From Lytechinus variegatus (taxonomy: Eukaryota > Echinodermata > Echinoidea > Temnopleuroida > Toxopneustidae), in NCBI RefSeq assembly GCF_018143015.1, contig NC_054748.1, forward strand, positions 5,097,080 through 5,161,079: a DNA stretch of 64,000 nt. The letters are read 5' to 3'. Made by a program: the position numbers and the translations under genes. The stretch's first letter is position 1. Each line of letters opens with the position of its first letter. Shown in pieces: positions 1-11,330 of the stretch. The notes below the pieces were generated by a model, which worked only from the letters and a program-made list of their open reading frames with translations, had not been told where the DNA came from and did not search any database.

Positions 1-275
1 TTATTACTCTTCAACTTGGATGTGATAATAAAATAATAATAATAATAACGTTTTATTTACCTAGGGTAGCCACTTCAGTTAGGAAACTGCTCTACCAGCG
101 GGCCCTACATAACATAACATGTTATTATTACCCTTCTCCAATTTAAATGCTGAGCGCCTAGCAAGAAGGCAGAAGGTCTCATTTTTATAAGTTTTTGGTG
201 TGACTCAGCTGAGGATCGAACCCACGACCTCCCGATCATGAGGCGGACGCTCTACCGCTGAGCCACCATGCCCGG
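1..275 (-). mobile_element. tRNA-derived SINE, nearly complete
   Basis: Read on the minus strand, a tRNA-like head starts near 275. It has a pol III A-box-like TGGCTCAGCGGTAGAGC (complement of 249-265) and a B-box-like GGTTCGATCC (complement of about 212-222). A non-tRNA body of about 150 bp follows, and then a tail of TTATTA repeats (complement of about 30-50). The head-body-microsatellite order is that of a SINE mobilised by a LINE. The anticodon arm does not pair well, so this is not a working tRNA gene. The tail may continue past the window edge and target-site duplications were not found. Confidence 0.75.
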
Positions 276-516
276 TTCAAAAATGAATATTTGAAATGAA
301 TACATGAATAAACATAAAATCACAATTGCCTATGTCAGTGAATTTGAACGCCACCTTCATGGCTTTTCTCAAATGACCCTTTCTGCTCGTGCGCAGTTTG
401 CAACCGTGAACAGGCTTGTTGCGGTGGTATGAGCGATTTAATCCGTTGAGGGCGTGCAATGAATCGCAACTAGAGTTCTAGTTGATGACCGAACCGCGGA
501 AGATATTAATCACTAC
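276..516. other. unassigned spacer
   Basis: No repeat family or coding signal was recognised. A 60-codon open frame on the minus strand has no family resemblance and is most likely chance. Confidence 0.4.
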
Positions 517-1116
517 CAAATTGAAGTCCAAAGTTATTGCCCGATCCCATTGAACCCAATTAACAGAAAACTTGTTGCGTTATCTTGTCCGCGAAAAAGA
601 AGACAATGAATTTAAAGCTCCTCTAATGCACACGAAAAACACGAATAAAAAATCCGCAGCTACGTCCACAAATTAAAAGTTGAACTCAGAAATGCAAAAC
701 TATATAACTTCACTTAATAAAAATCCAAGTGTATAGATCCAAGTATGGGTATTTATAAAACCCAAGAATGGTTTAAGTGTAAAACCACGAGGTTTAGCGA
801 CTTTCTTCAGTAAACGCAAATTGAAGTCCAAAGTTATTGCCCGATCCCATTGAACCCAATTAACAGAAAACTTGTTGCGTTATCTTGTCCGCGAAAAAGA
901 AGACAATGAATTTGAAGCTCCTCTAATGCACACGAAAAACACGAATAAAAAATCCGCAGCTATGTCCACAAATGAAAAGTTGAACTCAGAAATGCAAAAC
1001 TATATAACTCCACTAAATAAAAATCCAAGTGTATAGATCCAAGTATGGGTATTTATAAAATCAAAGAATGGTTTAAGTATAAAACCACGAGGTTTAGCGA
1101 CTGTCTTTAGTAAACG
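517..1116. repeat. two-copy tandem repeat, 300-bp period
   Basis: Copy 1 (517-816) and copy 2 (817-1116) match in register over the whole unit with only scattered substitutions, for example ACGTCC against ATGTCC and CTTTCTTC against CTGTCTTT. The exact 300-bp period and few differences point to a recent head-to-tail duplication or to paired terminal repeats of a mobile element. No coding frame spans both units. The flanks are not repeated. Confidence 0.9.
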
Positions 1117-1593
1117 CATGACCACGAAGTTGACTCCTCGAGATCACAAGAAGAAGTGAGGAAAAAAGTTTCCCAGAAAAAGCTCCGAGATAAGCCACGC
1201 CTTGAACTGAAATAATTGGTCGAATAAAATTTTGTGGACCATAAAACAAAAGCTGTCATTCGTTGATGGATTGTAAACAAAACTTGACTGGCTGTTCAGA
1301 AGTCTATAAGGCATGGAGCTTTGGAATGCGCGTACATGTCAAAAAGTATTACAAAACAGGAAATGTTCATACGCTTAAAAATATGTGAAAACATGTGATT
1401 TACAAAAGTGAATGGACTTTATAGAAAATGAAGTTCTGTATAATTTGAAGAAAATGTGAAGTTAGTACACTCTCATGGGATTTGTTTTTATATTTTACCA
1501 AGTACTTCTTAAGATTGTTGTTAATCATTGTTGAGAAGTTATATATCGCTTAAATCTTAGGGTGTGCTGTTTGAAGCCACCTCCCCCCAAAAA

Positions 1594-1595
<2 letters not shown>
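1117..1595. other. unassigned AT-rich spacer
   Basis: Nothing recognisable. There is no long open frame and no clear inverted repeat. Confidence 0.4.

Positions 1596-1651
<56 letters not shown>
1596..1651. repeat. (TA)n microsatellite
   Basis: An almost pure run of TA dinucleotides, about 55 bp. Confidence 0.95.
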
Positions 1652-1657
<6 letters not shown>

Positions 1658-1660
1658 ATA

Positions 1661-1807
1661 TATATTAAGAAGTGGATGAAGAGAACAATGGTAGACGTAG
1701 CTTAAATCAAGGTTCCCCGGAGCTATCTACCCTTTGGAAAAAATTGGTTATGCCGAAAAAATGTCTCTGCCGGGAATCGAACCCATCGAACATGAATAAC
1801 TTCACAC

Positions 1808-1809
<2 letters not shown>
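1661..1809. other. island between two TA microsatellites, tRNA-like B-box
   Basis: This about 150-bp non-repetitive island contains, on the minus strand, GGGTTCGATTCCCGGC (complement of about 1770-1788), which matches the pol III B-box / T-arm consensus. It may be the remnant of a SINE head that landed in a TA run. No A-box was found, so the call is tentative. Confidence 0.35.

Positions 1810-1882
<73 letters not shown>
1810..1882. repeat. (TA)n microsatellite
   Basis: An uninterrupted TA run of about 72 bp. In one plus-strand frame it encodes alternating Tyr-Ile, so the 184-codon open frame across it (1672-2226) is an artefact of the microsatellite. Confidence 0.95.
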
Positions 1883-1887
<5 letters not shown>

Positions 1888-3094
1888 GGGCGAGTTAGTG
1901 CTTCCTTAGGAGCGGTAGGTCACATAAAGAATCATAATGTGCCCCAAGTAGCTTATTCTTTCAAAGTTAGCCACTACACACAAAAAGGAAACAAACGGAA
2001 AAGGCATCCTTTAAACATAATAAACCCTTGGAGCGTTTCATCAACATTTGTTATCCAATATCTTGTCAGATTTGCCAAATTGGTTAGGATGCAAAGTTCC
2101 GATGGTTACTCTCTGATGAGGCAACTTTACCGATTACAAGTCCATTTAGCTACCATTTCGCTTATTCCTGAAATACACACACACACACGCACCCTCACAC
2201 ACACCTATATATACAGTGCAACATAAAAAACAAAATCAAATTAATCTTGATCATAAATTTGCTTCATCATATGTACAAAAATGGAAAGATGGAAATAAAC
2301 GCGACTTTGCTGTTGCCTTAGTATGTGTGGATTCTTTCCAACGTGTAGAAAAGTTTCTTGAAATTATTCGAATCAGGAGCTGTCTAATATTGCATAGGGA
2401 GTTGCCCACTTTATACGACAAAATAATCCCTTCGAGCCAAAAGGGCTCACCTCTTGCAAAAAAGTTAGGTCCCCCTTTTTTGCTATGCCCCATCCCCTTC
2501 AAATATTAATCCGTCACTCCTGTGAAATGTTGCGACGTATCAAACGATAGAGAGGAGTTTCAGATACATAATTATCGAAATTATCTTCATTGGAGCATAA
2601 TCCCGAACTGCCAATAACAAAATGCTTTCCTTCTCAGGCACGGAGACCATTCAGTCATTTAGCGTTGGCCCAATTTTCTGCTGCTTTGTCGGAAAGGGAA
2701 ACGCTTGTTTTTCAACGATCTGTGGAATCTGTATAGAAAGCGAACATGTTTTTTTTTTATGCAACCTTTTCTTGACCATGTTGACAATGCGTAATTTATT
2801 TTTTACGCATAACGTCTCATATGAAAAAAAAGGCAATACGAACATTAAAGATATGAATTTGTTTTCAGAAAAGATTGTAGCAAAAGCATTAAAATCTCAC
2901 CCAAAATCATTACTAGCTCATGCAAACGAAAATTTTGTATCACCTTTCTCCGTTGTTCTAACCCAGTCATGCGTTCATAATGAATGATGAAATTGGCATT
3001 ACTGTACATGAAAGAAAACATTCATATCTTTCCATTCCTGTACATTTTATACAGGAAATTCATAAATATAATGCAAAAAATGAAGTAAATTACG
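1883..3094. other. no recognised gene; CA-rich run and two weak open frames
   Basis: An interrupted CA-rich run lies at 2173-2210. Open frames at 2216-2509 (97 codons) and 2622-2987 (121 codons), both plus, have reasonable residue composition but no motif I can place. The first contains the segment RDFAVALVCVDSFQRVEKFL, which looks protein-like and could be a decayed transposon gene. No splice-linked partner is visible. I treat both as unproven. Confidence 0.35.
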
Positions 3095-3124
3095 GTTTCA
3101 TTCTTTTTGTGGGAAGTACACTAT
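3095..3124. mobile_element. isolated Tc1/mariner-like terminus
   Basis: The motif CGGTTTCATTCTTTTTGTGG followed by a GTAC-ACT terminus matches the better-preserved end at 4627-4655 (CGGTTTCG, poly-T, GTGGGACGCACTGTA). The complementary TACAGTGCGTCCCA-type end is typical of Tc1/mariner inverted repeats. No partner end was identified for this copy. Confidence 0.35.
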
Positions 3125-3137
3125 ATATATATATATA

Positions 3138-3832
3138 AACACCTCAAAAAAGATTGGAAATCTGAGTTTGGCCATTATTTTTTTTCCAAACTACTATTTG
3201 ATATCATTCAAAAGATCATTTGATAATCTTTAAAATGATACCATGCTTGTTATGATCATGCAATCACGAAAAGAGCAGGATTCAAAAGTGTTGGATGAGG
3301 TCTGAATTGAAAAGCTGCAAAACGAGCAGAAAGAGTCATCAAGGGTCAATAAAACATAATCAATTTGTCTGTGTCAATAGAGATAAAAAAAATCCATTCG
3401 AATCAAGCCACTGCTTCTTTATGTTAGATGTTTTGTTGTGGTTTATGTAGTGATGGTTCTGTGAGATACGATGGTTTGAGTCGATGTTTGAATTACCCAT
3501 GCATGTTTTTTTGTTTGCTATGTGTTTGCTTGTGCAGAGGTGTGTTTGAATCCACAAAAGAAACCGCTGCGAAACTCATTTCTCACCACAAAAAAGAACA
3601 TTTATTTTCTTTATTTATATTATTAATATTGTGTCATTTTGCAACTTTTATTTTTACTTTGCCCCAAATATCAAGGCACTGCACCTTTATGTAAAACATG
3701 ATATCATGTAGGGTATTATTCTGAAAAGAATTAAATGATCTATTCATTGGTATCAATCACACATTGATACTAACTAAATCCGAGGAGGGAATATCGATCA
3801 AATTCAGATTTCCAATCTTGTTTTGAGGAGTT
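3138..3832. mobile_element. non-autonomous Tc1/mariner-like element, 695 bp
   Basis: The terminal inverted repeats are about 32 bp. The left end starts AACACCTCAAAAAAGATTGG. The right end, read inverted, starts AACTCCTCAAAACAAGATTGG. Both continue into AAATCTGA. Each end is flanked by TA (3136-3137 and 3833-3834), the target duplication expected for Tc1/mariner. Open frames of 65-88 codons on both strands inside it show no DDE/D motif, so the element depends on an outside transposase or is dead. Confidence 0.8.
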
Positions 3833-3940
3833 TATCTATGTATTTAATCTTAACACCGCATTTTTATTTATGAACATTCGGGATAGTTTAAAATTCCGAA
3901 AACAATACAAATGTTAATCCAATGATGAGAGCGAGAGCAA

Positions 3941-3995
3941 TAATGATAATAGTAATAATAGTAATAATAGTAATAATAATGATATTAATGATACC
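3941..3995. repeat. imperfect ATA/GTA trinucleotide microsatellite
   Basis: A run of AATAATAGT-type triplets lies just left of the following foldback element and may have replaced its left terminus. Confidence 0.7.
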
Positions 3996-4655
3996 TTAAT
4001 CATAAATACAATAGGCAAATGGCCTAGAATCTCCTCTTTCATCTGAAATTACTTAGTTTATTCCTTATTCATGCATGAGTGAGCAAAAACAAATTGAAGA
4101 AAGGATACAAAAAAAGTCATGGGGGTATCTTAATTTCAAAAGAAAACTACATGCCTAAAAGTTAAATATCTGCTCTTTTATTTGATAACTTAATCACTGA
4201 ATATGGTCAAGAAGTAAAAAAGTTTTGTTCCTTCGAAACAATGCTTGTATAGCCATATTTTTTATCAAATAATCGTGTTTTCACCGGTTTCCCACAGACG
4301 CTATCGCATAACAAAAACCTTTATGCATGGCTAATCGTCAACAAAACGGAGTGTCAAGTGAGTTTGAACGCTAGCCTGTAATACCTATTCATTTCATCAA
4401 ATTATTGAAATATAAAGCCTTATTTCAAATAAATAGATAGATTGTGGGTTTTTTTTCAAACCAAGATACAGCCCACCAAATGACTTGTTCGTATCATCTC
4501 TTCAAATTGATTTTGCTCACTCATGCGTGAATGAGAAATAATCTAAATAAGCTTTACAATGGTAAGTCATTATTTTGTCTATTTTATTTGTGATTAAGTT
4601 ATGATAAATGATTGAGAAATCTCGGTTTCGTTTTTTTTGTGGGACGCACTGTACA
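3996..4655. mobile_element. decayed foldback element with Tc1/mariner-like right end
   Basis: The left arm (about 4000-4170) and right arm (about 4455-4610) are inverted copies. For example, CATGAGTGAGCAAAAACAAA near 4072 pairs with the complement of the segment near 4500-4522, and TTAATCATAAATACAATAG near 4004 pairs with 4580-4600. The right end runs into a poly-T, GTGGGACGCACTGTACAG terminus like other mariner ends here. The left terminus is missing. No transposase frame remains. Confidence 0.6.
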
Positions 4656-5153
4656 GCGCATATCACATTATGGGGTCATTCTCAGAAAAATGCACCAATT
4701 GATGGGGGGGAAAATCGTAAAAATTAAGTCTACAGAATGGGTTGAAAGATGCATATTGTGAAAGTACCATGGGTGAGAAAGTGGCAACAGAAAAGGGGCA
4801 AGTCGTTGTTGCGTCAATTTGAAATACTGACCGGATTAACTCGAGCACTGTATATCAACGTTACGGAGGTTAATCGTTAGCATTGCCCACTTATGTTATT
4901 CGATTAAATCACTTTTGAAATGATTGGAATTTAAATGCACACAATTTAGTTTCAGTGTGGTATCAACAATTTTATCTCTGAAGCCAAAATGTTTTCAAGA
5001 TGGATAAATATTCAATATTGTTTTTCAGAAGCAGGATTTTACCAAATAACATATGACAAAAAGTACCATAAAAATCATTGCACATCTTTCGTTCAGTATA
5101 ATGTTCATAATTTGAATGAGGCAACCTTAAAATAAGTTTCATCCATAACCTGA
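4656..5153. other. unassigned spacer with one GTTACGG motif
   Basis: There is no gene. CGTTACGGAGGTTAAT occurs at 4859-4874, the first member of a dispersed motif described at 7289-8020. Confidence 0.4.
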
Positions 5154-5866
5154 GATCCTAAGCAATGCATGACCAATGCTGGGAATCCAAAGATAGTCTA
5201 CCATTAAATTCTCTCGATGGCATTTAACTCTGTCAATCTTCGTTACGGAAGTTAAAATTAAGTTACAAGTTCCAATACTTATTTTGTTAAGCTAAGGAAC
5301 ATCCATATCAAGGTTTTCGTATATCATTTTTTTAAAGATTTATGTGGAACGCATTTCTTAATCCCTCCCCCAAATAAAAAATGTTAAAAATAGAACAGGA
5401 AACGGACAACTGTCATTTTTGTTGTCGTTCTTGGTCACAGTTAAAATGAGAAAACCGAATAACCGGGCCACAGAATTGTAGTTCATCATAGAAGTTTCTG
5501 GCCTCAAGTAATCCTAAGCAAGATCCTAAGAAATGCATGACCAATTCTGGGAATCCCAAGATACTTTACCATCAAATCCTCGAGTGGCCTTTATCCTTGT
5601 CAATCTTCGTTACAGAAGTTAAATCAAGTTACAAATTGCAATATTTATTGTTAGCTTAGGAAAATCCATATTTAGGTATTCGTATTACCTTTTTTTAATA
5701 AATAAAGATCAATGTGGAGCGCACAGCTTAATTTGCCACCCCCTAAAAATGTGAAAACATAACATGAAACGGAAACTGTAATTTTATTGTTCTTGTACAA
5801 AGTTGGAATGAGAAAACCGAATAACAGGGCCACAGAATTGTAGTTCATCTTAAAAGTTTCTGGCAA
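5154..5866. repeat. diverged two-copy tandem repeat, 368-bp period
   Basis: Copy 1 begins GATCCTAAGCAATGCATGAC at 5154 and copy 2 begins GATCCTAAGAAATGCATGAC at 5522. Similarity continues with indels through GAGAAAACCGAATAAC and ACAGAATTGTAGTTCATC to about 5866. Each copy carries one CGTTACGGAAGTTAA-type motif (5241 and 5608). It is older than the 300-bp pair at 517, judging by the number of differences. Confidence 0.85.
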
Positions 5867-7288
5867 TAAACAAAATATAACAATCGTAGTCCCGTAACCA
5901 GGATGAGTTCTCTGGGTTACGAGGAATCCCGCCGCTTGCCAATAGCCAAAAAAGATAGAGAGAGAAAAAAAGAGAAAAAAAAAACATTTAAAAGGACATG
6001 GGGAAACGAATAATAATAAAGTGAGGTAAATGAAACAAGAGGCTAAAGTATCAGAAATACATAAATTATTAATGGAATCTATTATGATCTAATCGCGATT
6101 TTTGTTTCATTATTTTGTTTCATCGAGATACCCAATTACGCATCCTGTTACAAAAATGATTTACAAAGATGATGAAAAGCCAAAATGTTTGATTATCGAA
6201 ATACGTATTTCATTAATAAATTCCAACAAACCTTGAGTGTTTGAATACCCCTTTCTACGTTTTCATGTAGGTAGACCTATATCAAATATTTCAGCTCTTT
6301 TCATGCGCATTAAAGGGGTCATCCAGGCTAAAAAAAAATATGTTCTGAACAGATAATAATATGAAAAAATAAAATACTGCAAATATGATCAAAATCGAAC
6401 AAGGAATAATTTCGTTATGCCTTTTAAAGATTTGCATTATTTTAGGGGAACAGTTTGGTCTATGCATATCTTCATGAATATTAAAAGAGTTGATTGATGG
6501 TCTACATACATGTAACCCCCACTTGTTCTTTGGTATTCTATTGCATGAAATAATTTTTTTATTCAATTTATATCCTCTTTATTTGAAAGCGTGCTTAAAA
6601 TGTCTGTTTTTGTATTGGAATGACACATTTTCAGCTATATAGCGCTTTGCACTTGCTGCGCATCATTTCCTTATAGCAAGACACCCATCCTTTTTATGAT
6701 TACAAAAAGTTAATAGAATGTCCCGTTTTGGGTTCTAAACTTCAAAAAGCGCGCGTTTTACCTTTTCAATAATTATTTATTGGATATATATCTTCTTCTC
6801 AAATTAAAACGTCCGAAAATGATTGTTTTCAGATCAAAACATAACAGATTTAGAGTCGCATCAATTAAGATACCCATCCTTGTAATTGGTACAAGCACTG
6901 TTTAGAATGTCAAGGTTTCAGTCAGAATACTAAAAAGAAAATCAGCTAGCACTTTGTACTCACATTAATAGTTTATTCAGATATCCTCCTGATCATTTTT
7001 ACAAAAAATGCTTAGAATCTCAAGTTTTCAGGTTAGACTATACACAAGTTTTAGCTCGCGCTTTGCGCTCACATTTTTGATCGGTGAAATAACCCTCCTC
7101 ATCATTGCTCATGAGTCATTGCAAATAGTTTTCCTTTCTGTTTCCTTGTCCATGAAAGTTTAATTGTTTCTCCTTATTCCCTTTCTTTCCACCGTTTCTG
7201 CCGACTTAAGCATTAGACAAAGCCATGTCACATGTTCTGGAACTAGAATCGTACCATCAATCTCAGCAAAGTACAGCAAAGAAGTGTA
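5867..7288. other. gene-free AT-rich stretch with degenerate GCTCGCGC repeats
   Basis: From about 6600 to 7090 there are three to four degenerate copies of a unit of roughly 120-150 bp that ends in a motif like GCTCGCGCTTTGCGCTCAC (7055-7073). It is the same family as the large arrays at 42.6-44.3 kb. The rest is featureless AT-rich sequence. A 91-codon minus-strand frame (6291-6566) shows no homology I recognise. Confidence 0.5.
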
Positions 7289-8020
7289 TTAACTTCCGTA
7301 ACATTAATTGTTACGGAAGTTAATGCTCTTTATATAGCAAAGGAAGTAAAATTGTTAAGTTCTAAAGAAGATGCCAATATTCCAAATTTGTAATATGAAT
7401 TGTTTAAAATTCCAAAAGCATTAAATGTCGTATATAATTCGCGGGAAATTGTTTTCGCTGGCAATTTTCCCTCTTTACAAAGTGATGTCGAAAATAAGGG
7501 GTGTAATAATAATTTTACAAGGATGAATAGCTATCATTTTTGTGGGTAAGTAGGTGGAGGGTACCTTATATGATTTATATCTGTATGATCCGGAGAGATT
7601 CAATATAGCACAAATTTGTAACATATTCAAGAAAAAATGTTACGGAAGTTAATGCGTTACGGAAGTTAATGTCTTTATGCTTTAAGGTCCAACGTGGTCC
7701 TTATGTAGCAGCCCTAACTTTGCAAACTGTATTTATTATGAAAGGTGTCTCTTATTCTATATAATACTGAATTCTCAACAGAACTGCTAAAGTGCATATC
7801 TTCTTAAGGTGCGTTACGGATGTTAAATCTGTTTAGTCATACATTTCATTTTGTAAGAATAGTCCTTTATTTTCGTGTAAAACAGGAAACACATAAGATA
7901 ATTCCCTATCAATTATTTATTATTGATTATCACTCTACTTGCAGACACATTATCATAAAGTATAATTCAGTTTGAAAGAGAGAAAAAACTTGTGGCAGTA
8001 TTCGTTACGGAGGTTAAAAT
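7289..8020. repeat. cluster of GTTACGGAAGTTAA motifs
   Basis: The motif occurs inverted at 7289-7302 and direct at 7310-7324, together a perfect palindrome with a 7-nt centre. Two abutting copies follow at 7639-7671, with variants at 7812-7827 and 8003-8020. Further copies lie at 4859, 5241 and 5608. The intervening DNA is not repeated, so the short motif itself is the recurring unit. Function unknown. Confidence 0.75.
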
Positions 8021-8534
8021 AAATTTGGGACAAAGTTAAAAGTGAAATTAATCACAAAGTGATCATCAAATACTAGGATAATCGCAGTATGTCAGACGTT
8101 TACACCATGCTGCCCTCACCAGACATCAATGTAGGTAAGAAATAAAGAGTACTTATGAAAGAGAATGATAGTAAAATCTAAAACTGACCCGAGACAGTGT
8201 CTATTCTAACAAAAAGCAAAACTAAAAGGCTTTTGTAATAAAATTAAAGCTTTGCCAGTCACTGGTCGCATATGCTTTGTGAAACTAGTATATTATTGTC
8301 ATTTTCTTGATAAAAATTTTGTAATAAATGTTCAGGGTTGTAAAGCTAGCGGCCATAAGATAGTCGAGACACGATTTTTGTGAATTGTATCATTTTTTTG
8401 AGATTGACCCTATGAATTGCAACGTCTCTTTGCGATTGCAAAAGATTTGAATTATATTACCCCGTCCATAGATTGGGAGCCATAATATTTCAGCTTACAG
8501 CGCACACGCATTTAAATGAATAAATTCCCGACAG
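8021..8534. other. unassigned spacer
   Basis: No gene or recognised repeat. Confidence 0.4.
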
Positions 8535-8665
8535 GAACCCATTGACCTCACCAAGGTGGAGTGCAGCACACTGTTGATCAATTTCTTGCAGAAGGAAACT
8601 CCGTCATTGCTTGGATTTGAACCCACGATCTTCGGTTTCAAAGTCAAGGACTAATCCACCGGACA
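8535..8665 (-). mobile_element. tRNA-derived SINE fragment
   Basis: On the minus strand a tRNA-like head contains GTGGATTAGTCC (complement of about 8648-8659, A-box-like) and GGGTTCAAATCC (complement of about 8613-8624, B-box-like). A body segment follows toward 8535. It is a different family from the SINE at position 1. It has no intact anticodon arm, so it is not a tRNA gene. Confidence 0.5.
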
Positions 8666-9060
8666 ACAACGAATTATGTAAATGGACTGCCTATGATGAC
8701 CATTCCTTAGAGAAGTTGATTAAATTTTAAACTCAAACATATATTTTCTAATGTCCTGTAAATGTATAAATGCACAATTCAGTATAGACTATGCAATCAC
8801 TATTTTGGGTAACTGTCCAGCAGCCAGCAAGTCACCCATAAGTAGATAAAAAACAAAAGAACAGCTAAATGGTAAAATCTCGGACTATCAATTGCGAGCG
8901 ACAACCCATTAATGAATGAAATATTTTGGCAAACTCTTGATCATCGTTTATTTTATGTTTTTTCTTATAGACAATTCTGTAAAGGGTATTGCCTCTGTAG
9001 TTTATCAAATAATATTGAAATGCATTTTGATCGCCATGAGATGGATTCAGGGAATGCAAA
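8666..9060. other. unassigned spacer
   Basis: AT-rich, with no recognised element. An open frame entering from 8912 is only convincing as LINE protein after about 9060. Confidence 0.4.
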
Positions 9061-9223
9061 CTCCCTAAATGTAGTTCTGCTCAAACCCACCATGTTCCTA
9101 TTTAAACAATCATTTAAATATGCAGGAGCAGTAGTTTGGAATAAACGACCTGATGGTATCCAAGATGCCAGTTCAGTTGAACGTTTCAGATATCAATATA
9201 CGAAATTTGGCTTGATCAAATAA
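9061..9223 (+). pseudogene. LINE reverse transcriptase, C-terminal tail remnant
   Basis: The translated segment SFKYAGAVVWNKRPDGIQDA followed by SSVERFRYQYTKF matches the tail shared by CR1/Jockey-group LINE proteins, typically [FY]-G-x-x-x-WN-x-LP-x-x-[IL]-x-x-xxS-x-x-x-F. The tail here ends at a stop at 9221-9223. No reverse transcriptase core lies upstream, so this is a 5'-truncated relic. Its 3' part forms the first unit of the 449-bp tandem repeat that follows. The second unit (from 9571) carries the same segment with in-frame stops. Confidence 0.7.
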
Positions 9224-10015
9224 TCATTTTCTTTCATATACTCTTATAGTATTTCTGTAAATATCATCATGGCTAAAAATGCCCATCTGCTTATTTACCG
9301 ATAGCAATGATTTCCCTACATGACACTGCTTATTAACAGTAATGTCGAAATTATTCGTAAAATTGTGGCCAAACCCCGTTTCAACTTGATTTAACACTCA
9401 TATATAACATCTCTTCCTTCTCACTCCTTAACTCACGCTTAGCTTAGACTTGCTTTTTCCTTTCTTCGTTTTTGTCCAATGGTCCGTTTCTTTATTATTT
9501 ACCATCTTAATTTTTGTTGTGCCTTAACTTCTATTTTCCTCTTATCCAAGATAATTATGTGAAACAGCCTGCAGGAGCAGTAGTCTGGAATCAATGACCT
9601 GATGATATCCAGGATGCCAGTTTAGTTAAACGTTTCAAATATCAAGATACGAAATTTCGCTTAATTAAAAACAAATCATTTTCTTTCATATACACTTATA
9701 GTATTTCTGTTATAATCACCATGGCTAAAAATGCCCATCTGCTTATTTACCGATAGTAATGATTTCCCTACACGGCACTGCTTATTTCAAATAATGTCGA
9801 TATTATCCGTTAAGTTGTGGCCAACCCCCGTTTTAACTCGATTTAACATTCATATATAATATTTCTTTCTTCTCACTCTTTATCTTTAACCCACATTTTT
9901 TTCGTTTTTGTTCTATGGTCCTTTTCTTTGATGCTTACTCTCTTAATTTTTGTTGTGCTGTAACTTCTATTTCCCTCTTATCTACGACCATTATGTGAAA
10001 CAGCCTGTGAGGTGA
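9122..10015 (+). repeat. two-copy tandem repeat, about 449-bp period (LINE 3' tail)
   Basis: GCAGGAGCAGTAGT occurs at 9122 and 9571, and similarity continues through CATGGCTAAAAATGCCCATC, GTGGCCAA.CCCCGTTT and GTGAAACAGCCTG. The unit comprises the LINE C-terminal codons plus its 3' untranslated region. The second copy runs into unit U1. Confidence 0.85.
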
Positions 10016-10084
10016 TTAATTTTTTATCCTGTCGAAAGATGTTTGAATAGATAAAGGCGATTGTGCTCGACGCTGACGAAAATA

Positions 10085-10250
10085 CACAAATCAAAACGAC
10101 AGGGTTTTAAAAACGAGGGAAATTTCATCAGCAGTTTTCGTCCGACAAGATGTCAGACCGGACAACTTTTCTTGAATTTGATTGGCTGAGAACCGTTACT
10201 ATTGCAACTCTTCGGTAAAAAGGTTATTTTATGAAACGCTCCCAAATAGT
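10085..10250. mobile_element. small foldback element (GGAGCGTTTCAT family)
   Basis: The left part has TCGTCCGACAAGATGTCAGA. The right part ends TTATGAAACGCTCCC. The middle, TTGATTGGCTGAGAACCGTT, is shared with the insertion at 61222-61335. The U2 copy lies at about 13465-13585, so this element was present before the duplication. Confidence 0.5.
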
Positions 10251-11186
10251 GCACTCTCACATGTCTTGTAAAAATTAGAGCGTGAAGCGCGAGTTTTTTT
10301 GTTTTATTTTGAACAAAGAACATGACATTCTTAGCACATTCTGTGACCACTATAAAAAAGACTACTATTTTCTTACGCATTACGTCTGTAGGCATTTGTG
10401 CAGATGAGTGAGGGTAAATGATGTGTACTTATAAAAGTCCCCGCAATAAATGAAAGAAATATATAAGTGAATCAATTAAATGAAACAAATTAATGACTTA
10501 AGTTAAATAAACATTGTATAGATAAGTAAAAAATAATTTAAAATTCGCGAATACTGCATTTACCACTCTCCCCCCTGTCTACATAACTGGAACTCAGCAG
10601 TAACGGCGAGAATGTTACTTGTTAACAACTGTCCCCGCTTGCTACATCCGCTTTCATAAAATGAGCTCATGCATCGACATCGCCTATAACGGCAACGTGC
10701 CTCCAACCTGTACCAACAGAACACATTGGATCATAAAAAATGAATACTGTAGCTAGTCTAAGAGCCCATGTAAATACGGTTAATCTCCGCGACCCCAGAC
10801 CTATGTCGCTTACCAACCACTCACCCCTGACGATTTATCCATTGTAAGCAAAAATCCCTACGCCTGATTACCTCCCTCAAAATGAAATCATATAGGGGGG
10901 GGGGAACTAACAAAGATTCTTGGGATGCATCGGTCCAGACTAAAAGCCGGGAATGCAATCAACCTGCTTGTCGAGTTTGCTTTAATAAGAAAATAATCAT
11001 GGTAATAACTGTCTCTTCTAATGCCTTAATTTTTATATCAGACAAACAATCCAATCTCCTGATCTTCTTCCTCACGACACATATTATAGACTCGTTATAA
11101 TCTTCCACATATCATGAATTTAGGCTAAAATCTAATGACTTTCGAATGTCTTTCAATTTCACTCTTTGAACTTGACACCGTCTCAC

Positions 11187-11330
11187 ACTGTACAGTCCTA
11201 AAGATTGATTCATGTTATAATCTATATATATCGTGGTAATAAGTATACGCTCGTATACAGGTAGACTGAACTTCAACTCTGAATCTGACGGCTGGGTGAA
11301 TTTTCTGTACAAATTAGCATATACAATACG
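11187..11330 (+). repeat. core repeat, copy 1 (in U1)
   Basis: The segment from CTCACACTGTACAG through GTATACAGGTAGACTGAAC and ATCTGACGGCTGGGTGAAT to AAATTAGCATATAC is the most conserved part of all U and C modules. Other copies start near 14631, 18680, 30704, 39395, 44728, 47283, 48530, 53970, 61058 and 63928, all on the plus strand. This copy lacks a perfect octamer (GTACAAAT instead of ATGCAAAT). Function unknown. Confidence 0.8.

Noticed and set aside
200..275. tRNA gene on the minus strand
   Set aside because: A- and B-box-like words are present but the anticodon stem does not pair, and the sequence continues into a SINE body and microsatellite tail.
1672..2226. 184-codon open frame
   Set aside because: Most of it is the Tyr-Ile reading of a TA microsatellite and a CA-rich run; no protein-like content outside.
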